Origin: Rhizomicrobium sp.
Lineage (GTDB): Bacteria > Pseudomonadota > Alphaproteobacteria > Micropepsales > Micropepsaceae
Assembly: GCA_037200385.1 (NCBI GenBank)
Contig: JBBCGL010000001.1
Coordinates: 3,115,418-3,179,417, forward strand
DNA: 64,000 nucleotides
Reading direction: 5' to 3'
The notes under the pieces are model-generated. The model worked only from the letters and a program-made list of their open reading frames with translations. It was not told where the DNA came from and did no database searches. Shown here one piece after another: positions 9,327-18,177 of this stretch (the first letter of the stretch is position 1; the number at the start of each line of letters is the position of its first letter). The position numbers and the translations under genes were made by a program.

Positions 9327-10720
9327 TGCCTGCCCGCCTGCCGCTGATGGCTTTGACCGCCGCGCTCGCGTTCGGCTGCGCGCTGGGGCTGGCGCATGTC
9401 GCATGCGTCCTGGGTCTGCAGATCCCGTTCGATCCGAACGAGGGCTGGAACGCCTATTTCACCCAGGCCGCGATGGCCGCAGGCTCTCCCTATCCGCCGC
9501 CGCAGAGCCTGATGATCGACAACTACCCGCCGCTCTCCTTCTATCTGGTCGGAGCGGTCGCCAAACTCACCGGGGATGCCATCGTCGCGGGCCGCCTCGT
9601 GGCGCTGGCCGCGCTGTGCGTGGTGGGGCTCGGCATCGGGACGGTGGCGCGGCAGATGGGCTGCAGCCGGCTCGAGGCGGGTTTCGCGGCGCTCCTCTTC
9701 GCCGCGGGCATCATGGCGACGACCGACTATGCCGGGATGGACGACCCCCAAATGCTGGGCCACGCGATCGCCATCGGCGGCCTGGCGATCGCCCTGCGCG
9801 AGCCGCGCACGCCCCGCGCCATGGTCGGCGCGGCGCTGCTGTTCACCCTCGCTTTCTTCATCAAGCACAATCTGGTGGTGCTTCCGGCAGCGCTGGCCTG
9901 CTGGCTCGCCTTGGCGGACAGGCGCGCCGCGCGGACCTTCGCGGTCGCCGGCGCGATCTTTTTCCTGATGGGACTCGGCCTGTTCCGGCAAACTTACGGC
10001 TTCGGCCTGTTCAGCCGGATCGTGTCGGCGCGGAGCTATGCATTCGAAAACATCCGGGTGGGGCTGCAGCAATGGCTGCCGTGGAGCGCGATCCCGCTGG
10101 CGGGCGTCGTCGCGCTGGCCCTTTCAGCCAAGCATGATCGCTACGCGGTCTTCTGTGTGATCTACGCCGCGCTGGCGACGGCGACCGGGCTTTATTTCCT
10201 GGGCGGCGCGGGCGTCGACGCCAACGCCCTGTTCGATGCCGACATCGCGCTTGCGCTCGGCGCCGGCGTTCTCGTCAATCGTCTGCCCGCCTCCGCCTGG
10301 ACCGGCCTCGCGGCGATCGCCTATGCCGTGCCGCCGGCGGTCGCGCTGTGGATGCTCGATCCCGGCTGGCGCGAGACGGCGTTCTGGCTGCATCCGATGG
10401 CGCAAGAGCGGGCCGCGGCAGCCGGCGAGATCGCCCTGCTGCGCGCGGCCAAGGGACCCGCGCTGTGCGAGATGCTCTCGCTCTGCTACTGGGCGGACAA
10501 GCCGGCGGAGGTCGACGTGTTCAATGTCCAGCAGGCTTACCTGACGGGGGCGCGCAGCGACACGCCGCTGGCGGCCGCGCTTGCGGCGCGGCGCTATACC
10601 GTCGTGCAGCTCGAAGCGCTGTCGCCGTTTCCCCTGCCCGCCGACGTGCGCGATGCCCTGTTCGCGCAGTACCGCATCGCGCGCCGCGACGACGAGCGGG
10701 TCTTCTTCGTGCCGCTCTAG
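9323..10720 (+). CDS. Multi-pass membrane protein, putative GT-C glycosyltransferase
   Basis: The 465-residue product has about ten hydrophobic segments. In the first periplasmic loop it reads IPFDPNEGWNAYFT, an Asp/Glu arrangement like that of lipid-phosphosugar-dependent GT-C enzymes (ArnT/PMT type), and further on NYPPLSFYLVG and TTDYAGMDDPQMLGH resemble the second acidic loop. It may transfer a sugar from a polyprenyl carrier to an envelope glycan, but substrate and activity are unknown. Its start overlaps the previous stop (ATGA). Its TAG stop overlaps the convergent stop of the GH18-NodB-GT2 gene in the shared tetramer CTAG. Confidence 0.72.
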   Translation: MMPARLPLMALTAALAFGCALGLAHVACVLGLQIPFDPNEGWNAYFTQAAMAAGSPYPPPQSLMIDNYPPLSFYLVGAVAKLTGDAIVAGRLVALAALCVVGLGIGTVARQMGCSRLEAGFAALLFAAGIMATTDYAGMDDPQMLGHAIAIGGLAIALREPRTPRAMVGAALLFTLAFFIKHNLVVLPAALACWLALADRRAARTFAVAGAIFFLMGLGLFRQTYGFGLFSRIVSARSYAFENIRVGLQQWLPWSAIPLAGVVALALSAKHDRYAVFCVIYAALATATGLYFLGGAGVDANALFDADIALALGAGVLVNRLPASAWTGLAAIAYAVPPAVALWMLDPGWRETAFWLHPMAQERAAAAGEIALLRAAKGPALCEMLSLCYWADKPAEVDVFNVQQAYLTGARSDTPLAAALAARRYTVVQLEALSPFPLPADVRDALFAQYRIARRDDERVFFVPL

Positions 10721-13700
10721 CTGCGGGCCTTGACCGTTCCGGTGCGCTCGAGCTTGCCCCATCCGACCACCGCGCCGCGCAGCGCCGCCGAGATCGAGCG
10801 CACGACGACATAGTACATCAGCTGGCGATAGCCGAAGCGCTGCAAGGGCAGCCACCACAGCAGGCGCCAATCCTCGCCACGCTCCATGAGGAAGCCGAAC
10901 GACGCGGCCAGCAGATCGACCACGACGAAGACGACGTAATAGATGCCCACGGTCACCAGATCGGCATTGCTGAACTCCGAGCCGTGCTGGGAATAGGCGA
11001 TCCACTGGCTGACCAGCTGCCAGATCAACAGCAGGTCCGCGAGCGGCGCCAGCGCGGTGAGCGCGATCTGGAACAGCCAGACCTGCGGCAGCGCGAACAG
11101 GCCGAGCGCGCCATAGCGCGGATTGAAGGTCAGGCCGCGATACTTCCACAAGCATTGCAGCGTGCCGAACGCCCAGCGGAAGCGCTGGCGCGCGAGACCG
11201 CCGAAGGTCGCCGGCGCCTCGGTCCAGGCCACCGCCGAACTGTCGAAGCGCACGCGGAAGCCCTTCACCTGCAGGCCGATGGTGAGATCCTGGTCTTCCG
11301 CCAGCGTGTCCGAATGGAAGCCGCCCATGCCCAGCAGCACCGATTTGCGCCAGGCGCCGACGGCGCCGGGGATCACCGTGAGCGTGCCGAGCGCGGCGAG
11401 CGCCCGACGTTCGAGGTTCTGCGCCACGATATATTCGAGCGCCTGCCAGCGCGTGATCATGTTGGTGCGGTTGCCGACCTTGGCGTTGCCGGCGACGGCG
11501 CCGATCTCCGGATCGGAGAACCAGCGCACCAGCCGCGGGATCGTGTCGTGCTGGAACTGCGTGTCGGCATCCAGCGCGACGAGGATATCGCCCCTCGCCT
11601 GCCCGAGGCCGACATTCAACGCCGCCGCCTTGCCGCCATTGGGCACGCGGAGCAGCGTGACGCGGTCATTGCCGCCGAACGCCGCCTGCAGCACGTCCGA
11701 CGTGCCGTCCTGCGACCCATCGTCGACCACGATGACCTCGAGATCCTTGTGATCGCTGGCGAGGATGCGCTCGACGGTCTTCGCGATCACCTTCTCTTCG
11801 TTGTAGGCCGGTACGAGCACGCTGACATGCAGCGTCTCCGCCGGCGGGGTCTTGGCCTCGGCGACCTCGCGCCGCCGATTCCACCAGCTGAGGCCGGCAA
11901 GGAAAAACAACCGGGATATGCCCAGCCAGATCGCGGCGATGAACGCATAATAGAGGAGGCGCCCGATCCAGCTCATTCCCAGGAACACGAAGCGGTCGGT
12001 CAGCAGCGCGACGGTCGGCGCCAGAGGCGGCATCGCCTGATCGCGGGTCAGGCCGATCAGCTGCGATGCCGGCACGAACTGATAGCCGCGGGCCCGCAGC
12101 TTGTCGATCAGGACGGGCAGCGCGGCCACGGTCTGCGACCGGTCGCCGCCCGCGTCGTGCAGCAGGATCGTATTGCCTTTCGCGTCCGGCGCCGCGTGAT
12201 CGAGCTGATAGAGCGAGCGCTCCACGATCTTGTCGGCGCCGGGCAGCGACCAGTCCACCGGGTCGACATGCTCGCCGACGGTGATGTAGCCGAGGCTCTG
12301 CGCGATCTGCATCGGGATGATCTCGCTGGTGTCGTCCGGCTCCGCGTCGCCCAGATAGGGGGGGCGAAACAGCAGCAGCGAGTGGCCCGTCAGCGCCTGG
12401 AAGAGGCGCTGCGTCGCGTTCAGCTCGAGCGTCACGGCCTGGTACGGCGTATCGGCCAGGTTGGGGTGCGTGTAGGTGTGGTTGCCGAGCTCGTGCCCCT
12501 CGTCGAAGATGCGCTGGACGAGGTCGGGATTGGCTTCGGCGTTGGCGCCGATGATGAAGAACGTGGCGCGGACGTGCTTGGCCTTGAGGATGTCGAGGAT
12601 CTGCGGCGTCCATTCCGGGTCCGGGCCGTCGTCGAAGGTCAGCGCGATCTTTCCCGGCACATAGCCGAACTGGCGGATGACGTAGTTGGTCGGCAGGCTC
12701 GTATAGACCTCGTCGTCGATGTCGCCGGTCTGCGGATCGATCTCGAGCTTGCGCGCGCCGGGAGACGGCTCGGCGCCGACGCGGATGAACTCGCCCTGGC
12801 CTTCGGTGTCGATGTCGCCGTCGAGCGTGATCGTGCGCAAGCCGTCCGGCACGGCGGCGCCATAGGGGCGGCCCATGACCGACCACAGGGACGGATCTTC
12901 GCTGCCCAGGCGCCACAACGCGTAGCCGGCGGGGCGATAGATGTCCGAGGCATGGATCTGGTTGAACGCCGTCACGCCGTCCAGCATCCACACGTCGTGC
13001 CGCACGTGATCGTCCTCGATATAGGAGAAATGCGGATTGTTGGTGGCGTCGTCGAAATCGATCGTCGCCTCGGAATCGTGCGCCGCGACGACGGCGTCGA
13101 CATAGGACAGGTCCTCGGCGCCGCCGCCGTTCCAGTCATAGGCATAGGAGCCGATCGCGACGATCGTCCGGCTGGGCGCCAGGGTGCGCATGCGCGCGTC
13201 CAGCGTGTTCTCGAACCAGTCCTGCGCCGCGATGCTGCCGGATCCGCCGGTGTCGTCATGCTGGTCGTAGGCCATCAGCAAGGTGTAATCGATCAGACCG
13301 GCATAGGCCGCATAAGGCCAGTCGGCGTCGTCGAACGGCGCCGCCATCACCACGATCCAGCCATGCGGCGCGAAGGCGGCCGACAGCTTCTTGAGGAAGG
13401 CTTCGACGGAGGCATGCTGTCCGGCGGGGATTTCCTCGAAATCGATCGTCACGCCCTGCAGCTTGTTGCCGCCGACGAAACCCATGATGGAATTGAGCAA
13501 GGCATTGCTGCGCGCGTCGTCTCCCAGGAGCGCCACCAGGCCGGGACCATTCCATTTGCCTTTCTCGGCGTTCTGGATGACCGGCAGGATGGCGAGGTTC
13601 GACTTCTTGCTCCGCAGCTCGGCGAGGAGCCGCGGATCGAGCGTGCTCTTCAATGCCAGGTCCGGCCCTTGCAGCGCCAGCCAGGTGGGCATCACCCAGT

Positions 13701-14133
13701 CCAGCCTGGGCAGCGCGCTCATCAGCGCGGGATAGGCGGTGCCGGGCTGCCAGCTTGGATAGAAGGCGATCGAAAGCGGGCGATCGCCTTGCGGCCGCAG
13801 GATCGAGGCGAGCGGACGGATGGTCAGGCCGCGCTCGTTGCGGATGCGGCGCTGGCGGGCGATGTCCTCGCGCCGGACCTCGGCCTCCGCGCCGAGCCGG
13901 GCGGCGGCGCGTACCAGACCGGGCGCCTTGGCCTTTTTTTCCAGATCCCGGGTGTTGATCGCGGTCAGCTTGCCGGGCAGGCGGACGGTCGTCGTGACGT
14001 TCACCAGGCTGAACAGCGTAAAGGCGAACACGGCCCCCAGGGGCAGGCTGATCAGCGCCACGATCCAACCGATCAGCGAGGCGCGCGCCGCGCGCCGGCC
14101 GGTGGCGTCGAAGAAAATCGGCTTGTTCGCCAT
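10717..14133 (-). CDS. Trifunctional GH18-like / polysaccharide deacetylase / GT2 glycosyltransferase
   Basis: A 1138-residue protein with three enzyme regions. After one N-terminal membrane segment (about residues 18-45) comes a GH18-like barrel whose catalytic-type motif GVTIDFEEI is near residue 231. A NodB deacetylase follows with the metal and catalytic motifs ALTFDDGPDPE near 498, then HELGNHTYTHP and ILLHDAGG. After another membrane segment (about 715-745) comes a processive GT2 domain: SVLVPAYNEE near 773, DADTQF, AEDQDL, and QRFRW near 984, then C-terminal membrane segments. The GT2 part resembles NodC/PgaC/hyaluronan synthases. One chain could polymerise GlcNAc in the inner membrane, deacetylate it and cut it outside. 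Proteins joining NodB and GT2 are known; the polymer here is inferred. Confidence 0.9.
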   Translation of the reverse strand: MANKPIFFDATGRRAARASLIGWIVALISLPLGAVFAFTLFSLVNVTTTVRLPGKLTAINTRDLEKKAKAPGLVRAAARLGAEAEVRREDIARQRRIRNERGLTIRPLASILRPQGDRPLSIAFYPSWQPGTAYPALMSALPRLDWVMPTWLALQGPDLALKSTLDPRLLAELRSKKSNLAILPVIQNAEKGKWNGPGLVALLGDDARSNALLNSIMGFVGGNKLQGVTIDFEEIPAGQHASVEAFLKKLSAAFAPHGWIVVMAAPFDDADWPYAAYAGLIDYTLLMAYDQHDDTGGSGSIAAQDWFENTLDARMRTLAPSRTIVAIGSYAYDWNGGGAEDLSYVDAVVAAHDSEATIDFDDATNNPHFSYIEDDHVRHDVWMLDGVTAFNQIHASDIYRPAGYALWRLGSEDPSLWSVMGRPYGAAVPDGLRTITLDGDIDTEGQGEFIRVGAEPSPGARKLEIDPQTGDIDDEVYTSLPTNYVIRQFGYVPGKIALTFDDGPDPEWTPQILDILKAKHVRATFFIIGANAEANPDLVQRIFDEGHELGNHTYTHPNLADTPYQAVTLELNATQRLFQALTGHSLLLFRPPYLGDAEPDDTSEIIPMQIAQSLGYITVGEHVDPVDWSLPGADKIVERSLYQLDHAAPDAKGNTILLHDAGGDRSQTVAALPVLIDKLRARGYQFVPASQLIGLTRDQAMPPLAPTVALLTDRFVFLGMSWIGRLLYYAFIAAIWLGISRLFFLAGLSWWNRRREVAEAKTPPAETLHVSVLVPAYNEEKVIAKTVERILASDHKDLEVIVVDDGSQDGTSDVLQAAFGGNDRVTLLRVPNGGKAAALNVGLGQARGDILVALDADTQFQHDTIPRLVRWFSDPEIGAVAGNAKVGNRTNMITRWQALEYIVAQNLERRALAALGTLTVIPGAVGAWRKSVLLGMGGFHSDTLAEDQDLTIGLQVKGFRVRFDSSAVAWTEAPATFGGLARQRFRWAFGTLQCLWKYRGLTFNPRYGALGLFALPQVWLFQIALTALAPLADLLLIWQLVSQWIAYSQHGSEFSNADLVTVGIYYVVFVVVDLLAASFGFLMERGEDWRLLWWLPLQRFGYRQLMYYVVVRSISAALRGAVVGWGKLERTGTVKARS

Positions 14134-14281
14134 CGCCTAGGGATTCCCGCGCGCCGAAGGGACGGCGCGGGCCGTTTGCGTCCTGCTTGTCATTCTTCTT
14201 GCTCCAGGCGGCGCCGCGTCCGACGCAGGCCGCGCATGGGCCAATTTAGCGGAAATTCCGCCGCCGTGCCAAAAGATCGGC
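14134..14281. promoter_or_regulatory. Divergent promoter region of the glycan island
   Basis: This 148-bp gap separates the diverging trifunctional gene and the third GT-C-like gene. It holds an imperfect GC-rich stem near 14152-14178 and a near-palindrome GCGGAAATTCCGC at 14249-14261, just before the plus-strand ATG. The latter could be an operator; no regulator is identified. Confidence 0.35.
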
Positions 14282-15658
14282 ATGCTGCAAGGACGTATCG
14301 CCCAAGCCCCTTGGACCGGTGCCGCCATCGCCGCTGCCGGGTTCATCCTGGCGGGGTCCGTGGCGGCCATCGCCGTCAACTGGCCAGGCCATCTCTCCTA
14401 CGACTCGATCTTGCAGCTGCTGCAGGGCCGCACCGGTCTTTACAATACCTGGCATCCGCCGGTCATGGCGTGGCTGTTGGGGCTGTTCGACGCCGTGGTC
14501 CCGGGCGCGGGCCTGTTCGTGGTCTTCGACGTCGCGCTGGGCTTCGGCGCCTTCTTCGGGGTCCTGCTGCTGGCGCCGGACCGCGCCAGATGGAGGCTGC
14601 CGGCCCTGGCCGCGATCTTCGTGCTGTCGCCGCAACTGCTCCTGTACCAGGGGCTGGTCTGGAAGGACGTCCTGTTCGCCGATGCCGGCGTCGCCGGGTT
14701 CGTCTGCCTGGCCCATGCCTTCCTGCACTGGGACCGTCGCCGACGGTCCGGCATATGGCTTGCGGCCAGCGTCCTGCTTCTGTCGCTCGCCGCGACGACG
14801 CGCCAGAACGGGATGATCCTGCTGCCCTTCGCCGCCACGGCCGTCGGCTGGACCGCCGCGGCCGGACATGGGACGTGGCGCCGGGCCGCCCTGCTGGGCG
14901 GCGGCTTCCTGGTCGCGACACTGGGCCTAGCGCTGGCTGCGAACGCGCTCCTCGATCTGCGCAGCAACGGCGACTCCGGTCCCGCAGAGCAGCTTCACCT
15001 GCTGCAGATCTACGATCTTTCCGGGGCGGTGGCGCGCGATCCCGCCATCCGGCTCGACATCCTCGCCGACGACGATCCCGAGCTGGAGCGCGCGATCCGC
15101 GGCGATGGCGCGCGACTTTATACACCGATGCGCAACGATCCCATCGCCTCGTCGCCAACCATGCAAGCTGCGCTGAGGGATGCCGATACCGATGCGCTGG
15201 GCGCGGAGTGGCGATCGCTCGTCGTCCGTCATCCGTGGACCTATCTCGAGGTGCGCGCGGCGGACTTCTATTGGATCTTGCTCACACCGGACGTCGCGGC
15301 CAGCCGCCCGGTCTTCGTCGGCGTCGAGGGTCCGGCGCCGGAATTGCACCGGCTCGGAATCGCGCCGCGCCGCGACGCGCGGGACGTCGCGCTCGACCGT
15401 TACGGCAAGGCCTTTTTCGGGACGCCCGTCTTCAGCCACGCGTTCTTCGTCTTGGCGGCGGGAGCGAGCCTCTGGGTGCTGCTGCGCCGGCGAAGGACGG
15501 CCGACGTCGCGCTGGCCGCCATGCTGGCCAGCGCGTTCGCGTTCGCGGCGAGCTTCTTCGCGATCTCCATTTCCTGCGACTACCGGTACCTTTACGTGCT
15601 CGATCTTTCGGCCATGGTGGCGCTGTTCTATCTTGCGTTGGATTGGAGACGCGCATGA
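14282..15658 (+). CDS. Multi-pass membrane protein, GT-C-like, unknown function
   Basis: The 458-residue product has about ten hydrophobic helices. The first outer loop (NWPGHLSYDSILQLLQGR) carries an aspartate, and LYNTWHPPVMAWLLG follows, a pattern seen in uncharacterised membrane proteins related to GT-C glycosyltransferases. The C-terminal SCDYRYLYVLDLS is also typical of these proteins. It overlaps the downstream GH84 gene by 4 nt (ATGA), so the two are probably made together. A role in building or exporting the same glycan handled by the neighbours is inference. Confidence 0.7.
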   Translation: MLQGRIAQAPWTGAAIAAAGFILAGSVAAIAVNWPGHLSYDSILQLLQGRTGLYNTWHPPVMAWLLGLFDAVVPGAGLFVVFDVALGFGAFFGVLLLAPDRARWRLPALAAIFVLSPQLLLYQGLVWKDVLFADAGVAGFVCLAHAFLHWDRRRRSGIWLAASVLLLSLAATTRQNGMILLPFAATAVGWTAAAGHGTWRRAALLGGGFLVATLGLALAANALLDLRSNGDSGPAEQLHLLQIYDLSGAVARDPAIRLDILADDDPELERAIRGDGARLYTPMRNDPIASSPTMQAALRDADTDALGAEWRSLVVRHPWTYLEVRAADFYWILLTPDVAASRPVFVGVEGPAPELHRLGIAPRRDARDVALDRYGKAFFGTPVFSHAFFVLAAGASLWVLLRRRRTADVALAAMLASAFAFAASFFAISISCDYRYLYVLDLSAMVALFYLALDWRRA

Positions 15659-16713
15659 GCCCCGAGCTCGGCCTGATCGAAGGCTATTACGGCACGCCTT
15701 GGAGCTGGCCGGCCCGCGCGCGCGTCGTCGCCACGCTGAAGCCGCACGGCTATGCCCATTACATCTATGCGCCGAAAGCCGATGCGTTCCTGCGCAAGCG
15801 CTGGCGCGAGCCCCATCCGGCGGCGGACGCCTCGGCGCTGCGGACCCTGTCGGCGCAATGCCGCGGCATGGGCGTGCGCTTCGGCATCGGACTGAGCCCG
15901 TTCGAGCTCTATCGCGACTTCAACGCCGAGGCGAAAGCCGACCTCGCGCGCAAGCTCGCGGAATTCGATGCCTGGGGCATCGACGACCTGGCCGTCCTGT
16001 TCGACGACATGCGCGGCGATCTGCCCGATCTCGCGAAGACGCAGGCCGACATCCTCCATTGGGTCCGGGCGCGCAGCAGGGCGTCGCGCCTGATCGTCTG
16101 CCCGAGCTACTACACCGACGATCCGGTGCTCGACCGCTTCTTCGGCAAGCGGCCGGACGATTATCTCGAAGACCTGGGCCGTCTGCTCGATCCCGCCATC
16201 GCCGTGTTCTGGACGGGCGAGGAGGTCTGCAGCCGGGAATATTCGCCGGGGCATCTCGCGCGGGTGACGCAGCAACTGGGCCGCAAGCCGTTCCTGTGGG
16301 ACAACTACCCCGTCAACGACGGCCAGCGCATGTCGCAATACCTGCATGTGCGCGCCTTCACCGGACGCCCGGCGAGCCTGGCGCCGCATCTGGCCGCGCA
16401 CAGCATCAATCCGGCGCTGCAGCCGATGCTGTCCTGCATTCCCGCCGTCACGCTGGCCGAGAGCTATCGCCTCGGCGAGGCTTACGAATATGGCCGCGCG
16501 CTCGAGAATGCCGCGCGCGCGCTGGTGGGCACCGAGCTGGCAACCGCGATCCGCAACGACCTGCTGTTCTTCCACGACGTGGGACTGGAGCGGCTGGCGG
16601 AGAAAACGAAAGAACGGTTGCGGGCACGCTATGGTGCGATCGAACACGATGCGGCGCGCGAGATCGTCGCCTGGCTGGACGGCGCCTATCGCTTCCAGGA
16701 CGAGATCGCCTAA
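15655..16713 (+). CDS. GH84 family beta-N-acetylglucosaminidase-like protein
   Basis: The 352-residue protein begins at once with ELGLIEGYYGTPWSW, the signature opening of the GH84 barrel. The tandem catalytic aspartates follow in LAVLFDDMRGD near residue 121, and FLWDNYPVND is the conserved asparagine-bearing strand. GH84 enzymes remove beta-linked GlcNAc by substrate-assisted catalysis. No signal peptide is visible, so it may act in the cytoplasm or be exported in an unseen way. It is shorter than eukaryotic O-GlcNAcases, being mostly the catalytic barrel with a short helical tail. It overlaps the preceding membrane protein gene and ends convergently with the hydrolase gene (shared TAA/CTA). 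Confidence 0.87.
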   Translation: MSPELGLIEGYYGTPWSWPARARVVATLKPHGYAHYIYAPKADAFLRKRWREPHPAADASALRTLSAQCRGMGVRFGIGLSPFELYRDFNAEAKADLARKLAEFDAWGIDDLAVLFDDMRGDLPDLAKTQADILHWVRARSRASRLIVCPSYYTDDPVLDRFFGKRPDDYLEDLGRLLDPAIAVFWTGEEVCSREYSPGHLARVTQQLGRKPFLWDNYPVNDGQRMSQYLHVRAFTGRPASLAPHLAAHSINPALQPMLSCIPAVTLAESYRLGEAYEYGRALENAARALVGTELATAIRNDLLFFHDVGLERLAEKTKERLRARYGAIEHDAAREIVAWLDGAYRFQDEIA

Positions 16714-17675
16714 AGGCTTTTCAGCCAGGGGATCAGGCGGGCGTTCACCTCGGCAGGGCGTTCCTGCTGGGTCCAGTGGCCGCAGCCTTCGAGCACGTCG
16801 GCGACCCGCAGGTCCAGGACATGCTGGCGCATCGTCGCGATGGGATCGCCGCGACCGAACATGTTGAAGGCGAGATCGCGGCTGCCGCTGACGAACAGCG
16901 CCGGCTGCGCGATCTTCCGATCCGCAAAGCGCGACAGATAGGCGAAATCGCGCTCATGGTTGCGATAGCGGCTGATCGGACCGAAGAAGCCGGAAGCTTC
17001 GAACTCGCCGACATAGTAGTCCAGCTCGGCCGGCGTCAGCCATGCCGGGAAGACCCCCGGATCCTTGAGCCCGTCGAGCAATGTCATGTCTGCCGTCTTG
17101 TTGTCGGGCCAGGCGCCGTCCGGCGCATCGCCCGAAAGCGTGTAATAAAACTTGCGCAGGAAGTCGCGCGGGTCGGCCTCCGCCTCCGCCTCGGGCAGCT
17201 CGGCCTTCTGGAACCAGGCCTGGTAGAAGAACTTGCCGCGCTTGGTGAAGATCGCGTCGAAGATCTCGCTGAACGGACGCGTCGGCGGTCCCAGATAGGG
17301 CACCGACAGCGCGCCCACCGCGCGCACGCGGTCGGGCCGGATCAGCGCGGTATTCCAGACGATCGGCGCACCCCAGTCATGGCCCAGCACGACGGCCGGG
17401 GTGGTCGGGCTGAGCGTCCCGATGACGCCCGCCACATCGGCAACCATGTGCTCCATGTCGTAGTCGGCGACCGCCTCGGGACGGCCGGAGCCGCCATAGC
17501 CGCGCACATCGATGGCGCAGGCCGTGAAGCCCGCCGCCACGATGGGCGCGATCTGATGCCGCCAGGAGAACCACGATTCCGGGAAGCCGTGGACCATGAC
17601 GACCAGCGGACCCTCGCCTTCGATCGCGGCGCGCAGGCGGATATCCGGCAGGTCTATGACGGCGAAGTTCGACAT
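16710..17675 (-). CDS. Alpha/beta hydrolase, epoxide hydrolase-like
   Basis: From the ATG at 17675 the product has 321 residues. It shows the oxyanion-hole motif HGFPESWFSWRHQ (about residue 30), the nucleophile motif GHDWGA with Asp near residue 100, and a C-terminal GHWTQQERP with the catalytic His near 297. The HGFPESW and GHDWG combination is typical of soluble epoxide hydrolases and related haloalkane dehalogenases. The true substrate is unknown. The frame is open 28 codons further upstream, but that extension would overlap the divergent gene and has no family match. Confidence 0.87.
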   Translation of the reverse strand: MSNFAVIDLPDIRLRAAIEGEGPLVVMVHGFPESWFSWRHQIAPIVAAGFTACAIDVRGYGGSGRPEAVADYDMEHMVADVAGVIGTLSPTTPAVVLGHDWGAPIVWNTALIRPDRVRAVGALSVPYLGPPTRPFSEIFDAIFTKRGKFFYQAWFQKAELPEAEAEADPRDFLRKFYYTLSGDAPDGAWPDNKTADMTLLDGLKDPGVFPAWLTPAELDYYVGEFEASGFFGPISRYRNHERDFAYLSRFADRKIAQPALFVSGSRDLAFNMFGRGDPIATMRQHVLDLRVADVLEGCGHWTQQERPAEVNARLIPWLKSL

Positions 17676-17757
17676 GGCAGGAACCCTAGCGCGGATGAAA
17701 GGCTTTGTCCCGCAGCGCGAATCCGTTATCGAAGGTTCACAGATCGGGTGGTGATCC

Positions 17758-18120
17758 ATGGCTTACGATTGCGCGAAGTGCCCCGGCTATTGCTGTTCCT
17801 ATCCGCTCATCCCGCTCAATTCGCGCGACGTGAAGCGGCTGGCCAGGCATTTCAATCTCACCTTCGAAGCCGCCGCCGCCAAATTCACCAAGCCCGATCC
17901 GGAAGCGAAATTCGCCATGCGGCGCAAGAAGGACGAGCATTACGGCAAGATTTGCCAGTTCTTCGACACCGACAAGCGGCGCTGCACCATCTATATGGCG
18001 CGGCCGGAGATCTGCCGCGCCTATCCGGGCGACAACCATTGCGGCTACTACAAATTCCTGCAGCACGAGCGCACCGCGCAGGAAGACGACACCCACGTCG
18101 CCTCGACCTGGAACGCCTGA
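17758..18120 (+). CDS. YkgJ-type cysteine-cluster protein
   Basis: The 120-residue protein has the cysteine pattern of the YkgJ / UPF0153 family: CAKCPGYCC at the N-terminus, a middle ICQFFD, and RRCTIYMARPEICRAYP followed by HCGYY. The family is thought to bind zinc or an Fe-S cluster; its function is unknown. The gene is divergent from the epoxide hydrolase-like gene across about 80 bp and is followed by a P450 gene on the same strand. Confidence 0.85.
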   Translation: MAYDCAKCPGYCCSYPLIPLNSRDVKRLARHFNLTFEAAAAKFTKPDPEAKFAMRRKKDEHYGKICQFFDTDKRRCTIYMARPEICRAYPGDNHCGYYKFLQHERTAQEDDTHVASTWNA

Positions 18121-18177
18121 CGCCCCTTGCGCCCCGGCGCGCGGCTTGGTCTCATGCCGCAGCCGCAGGGGTGCCGC

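Noticed and set aside
10348-15654. Very long plus-strand frame running into the GH84 gene
   Set aside because: Everything before 15655 is antisense to the trifunctional gene or a shadow of the membrane protein gene; the GH84 signature begins right after the ATG at 15655.
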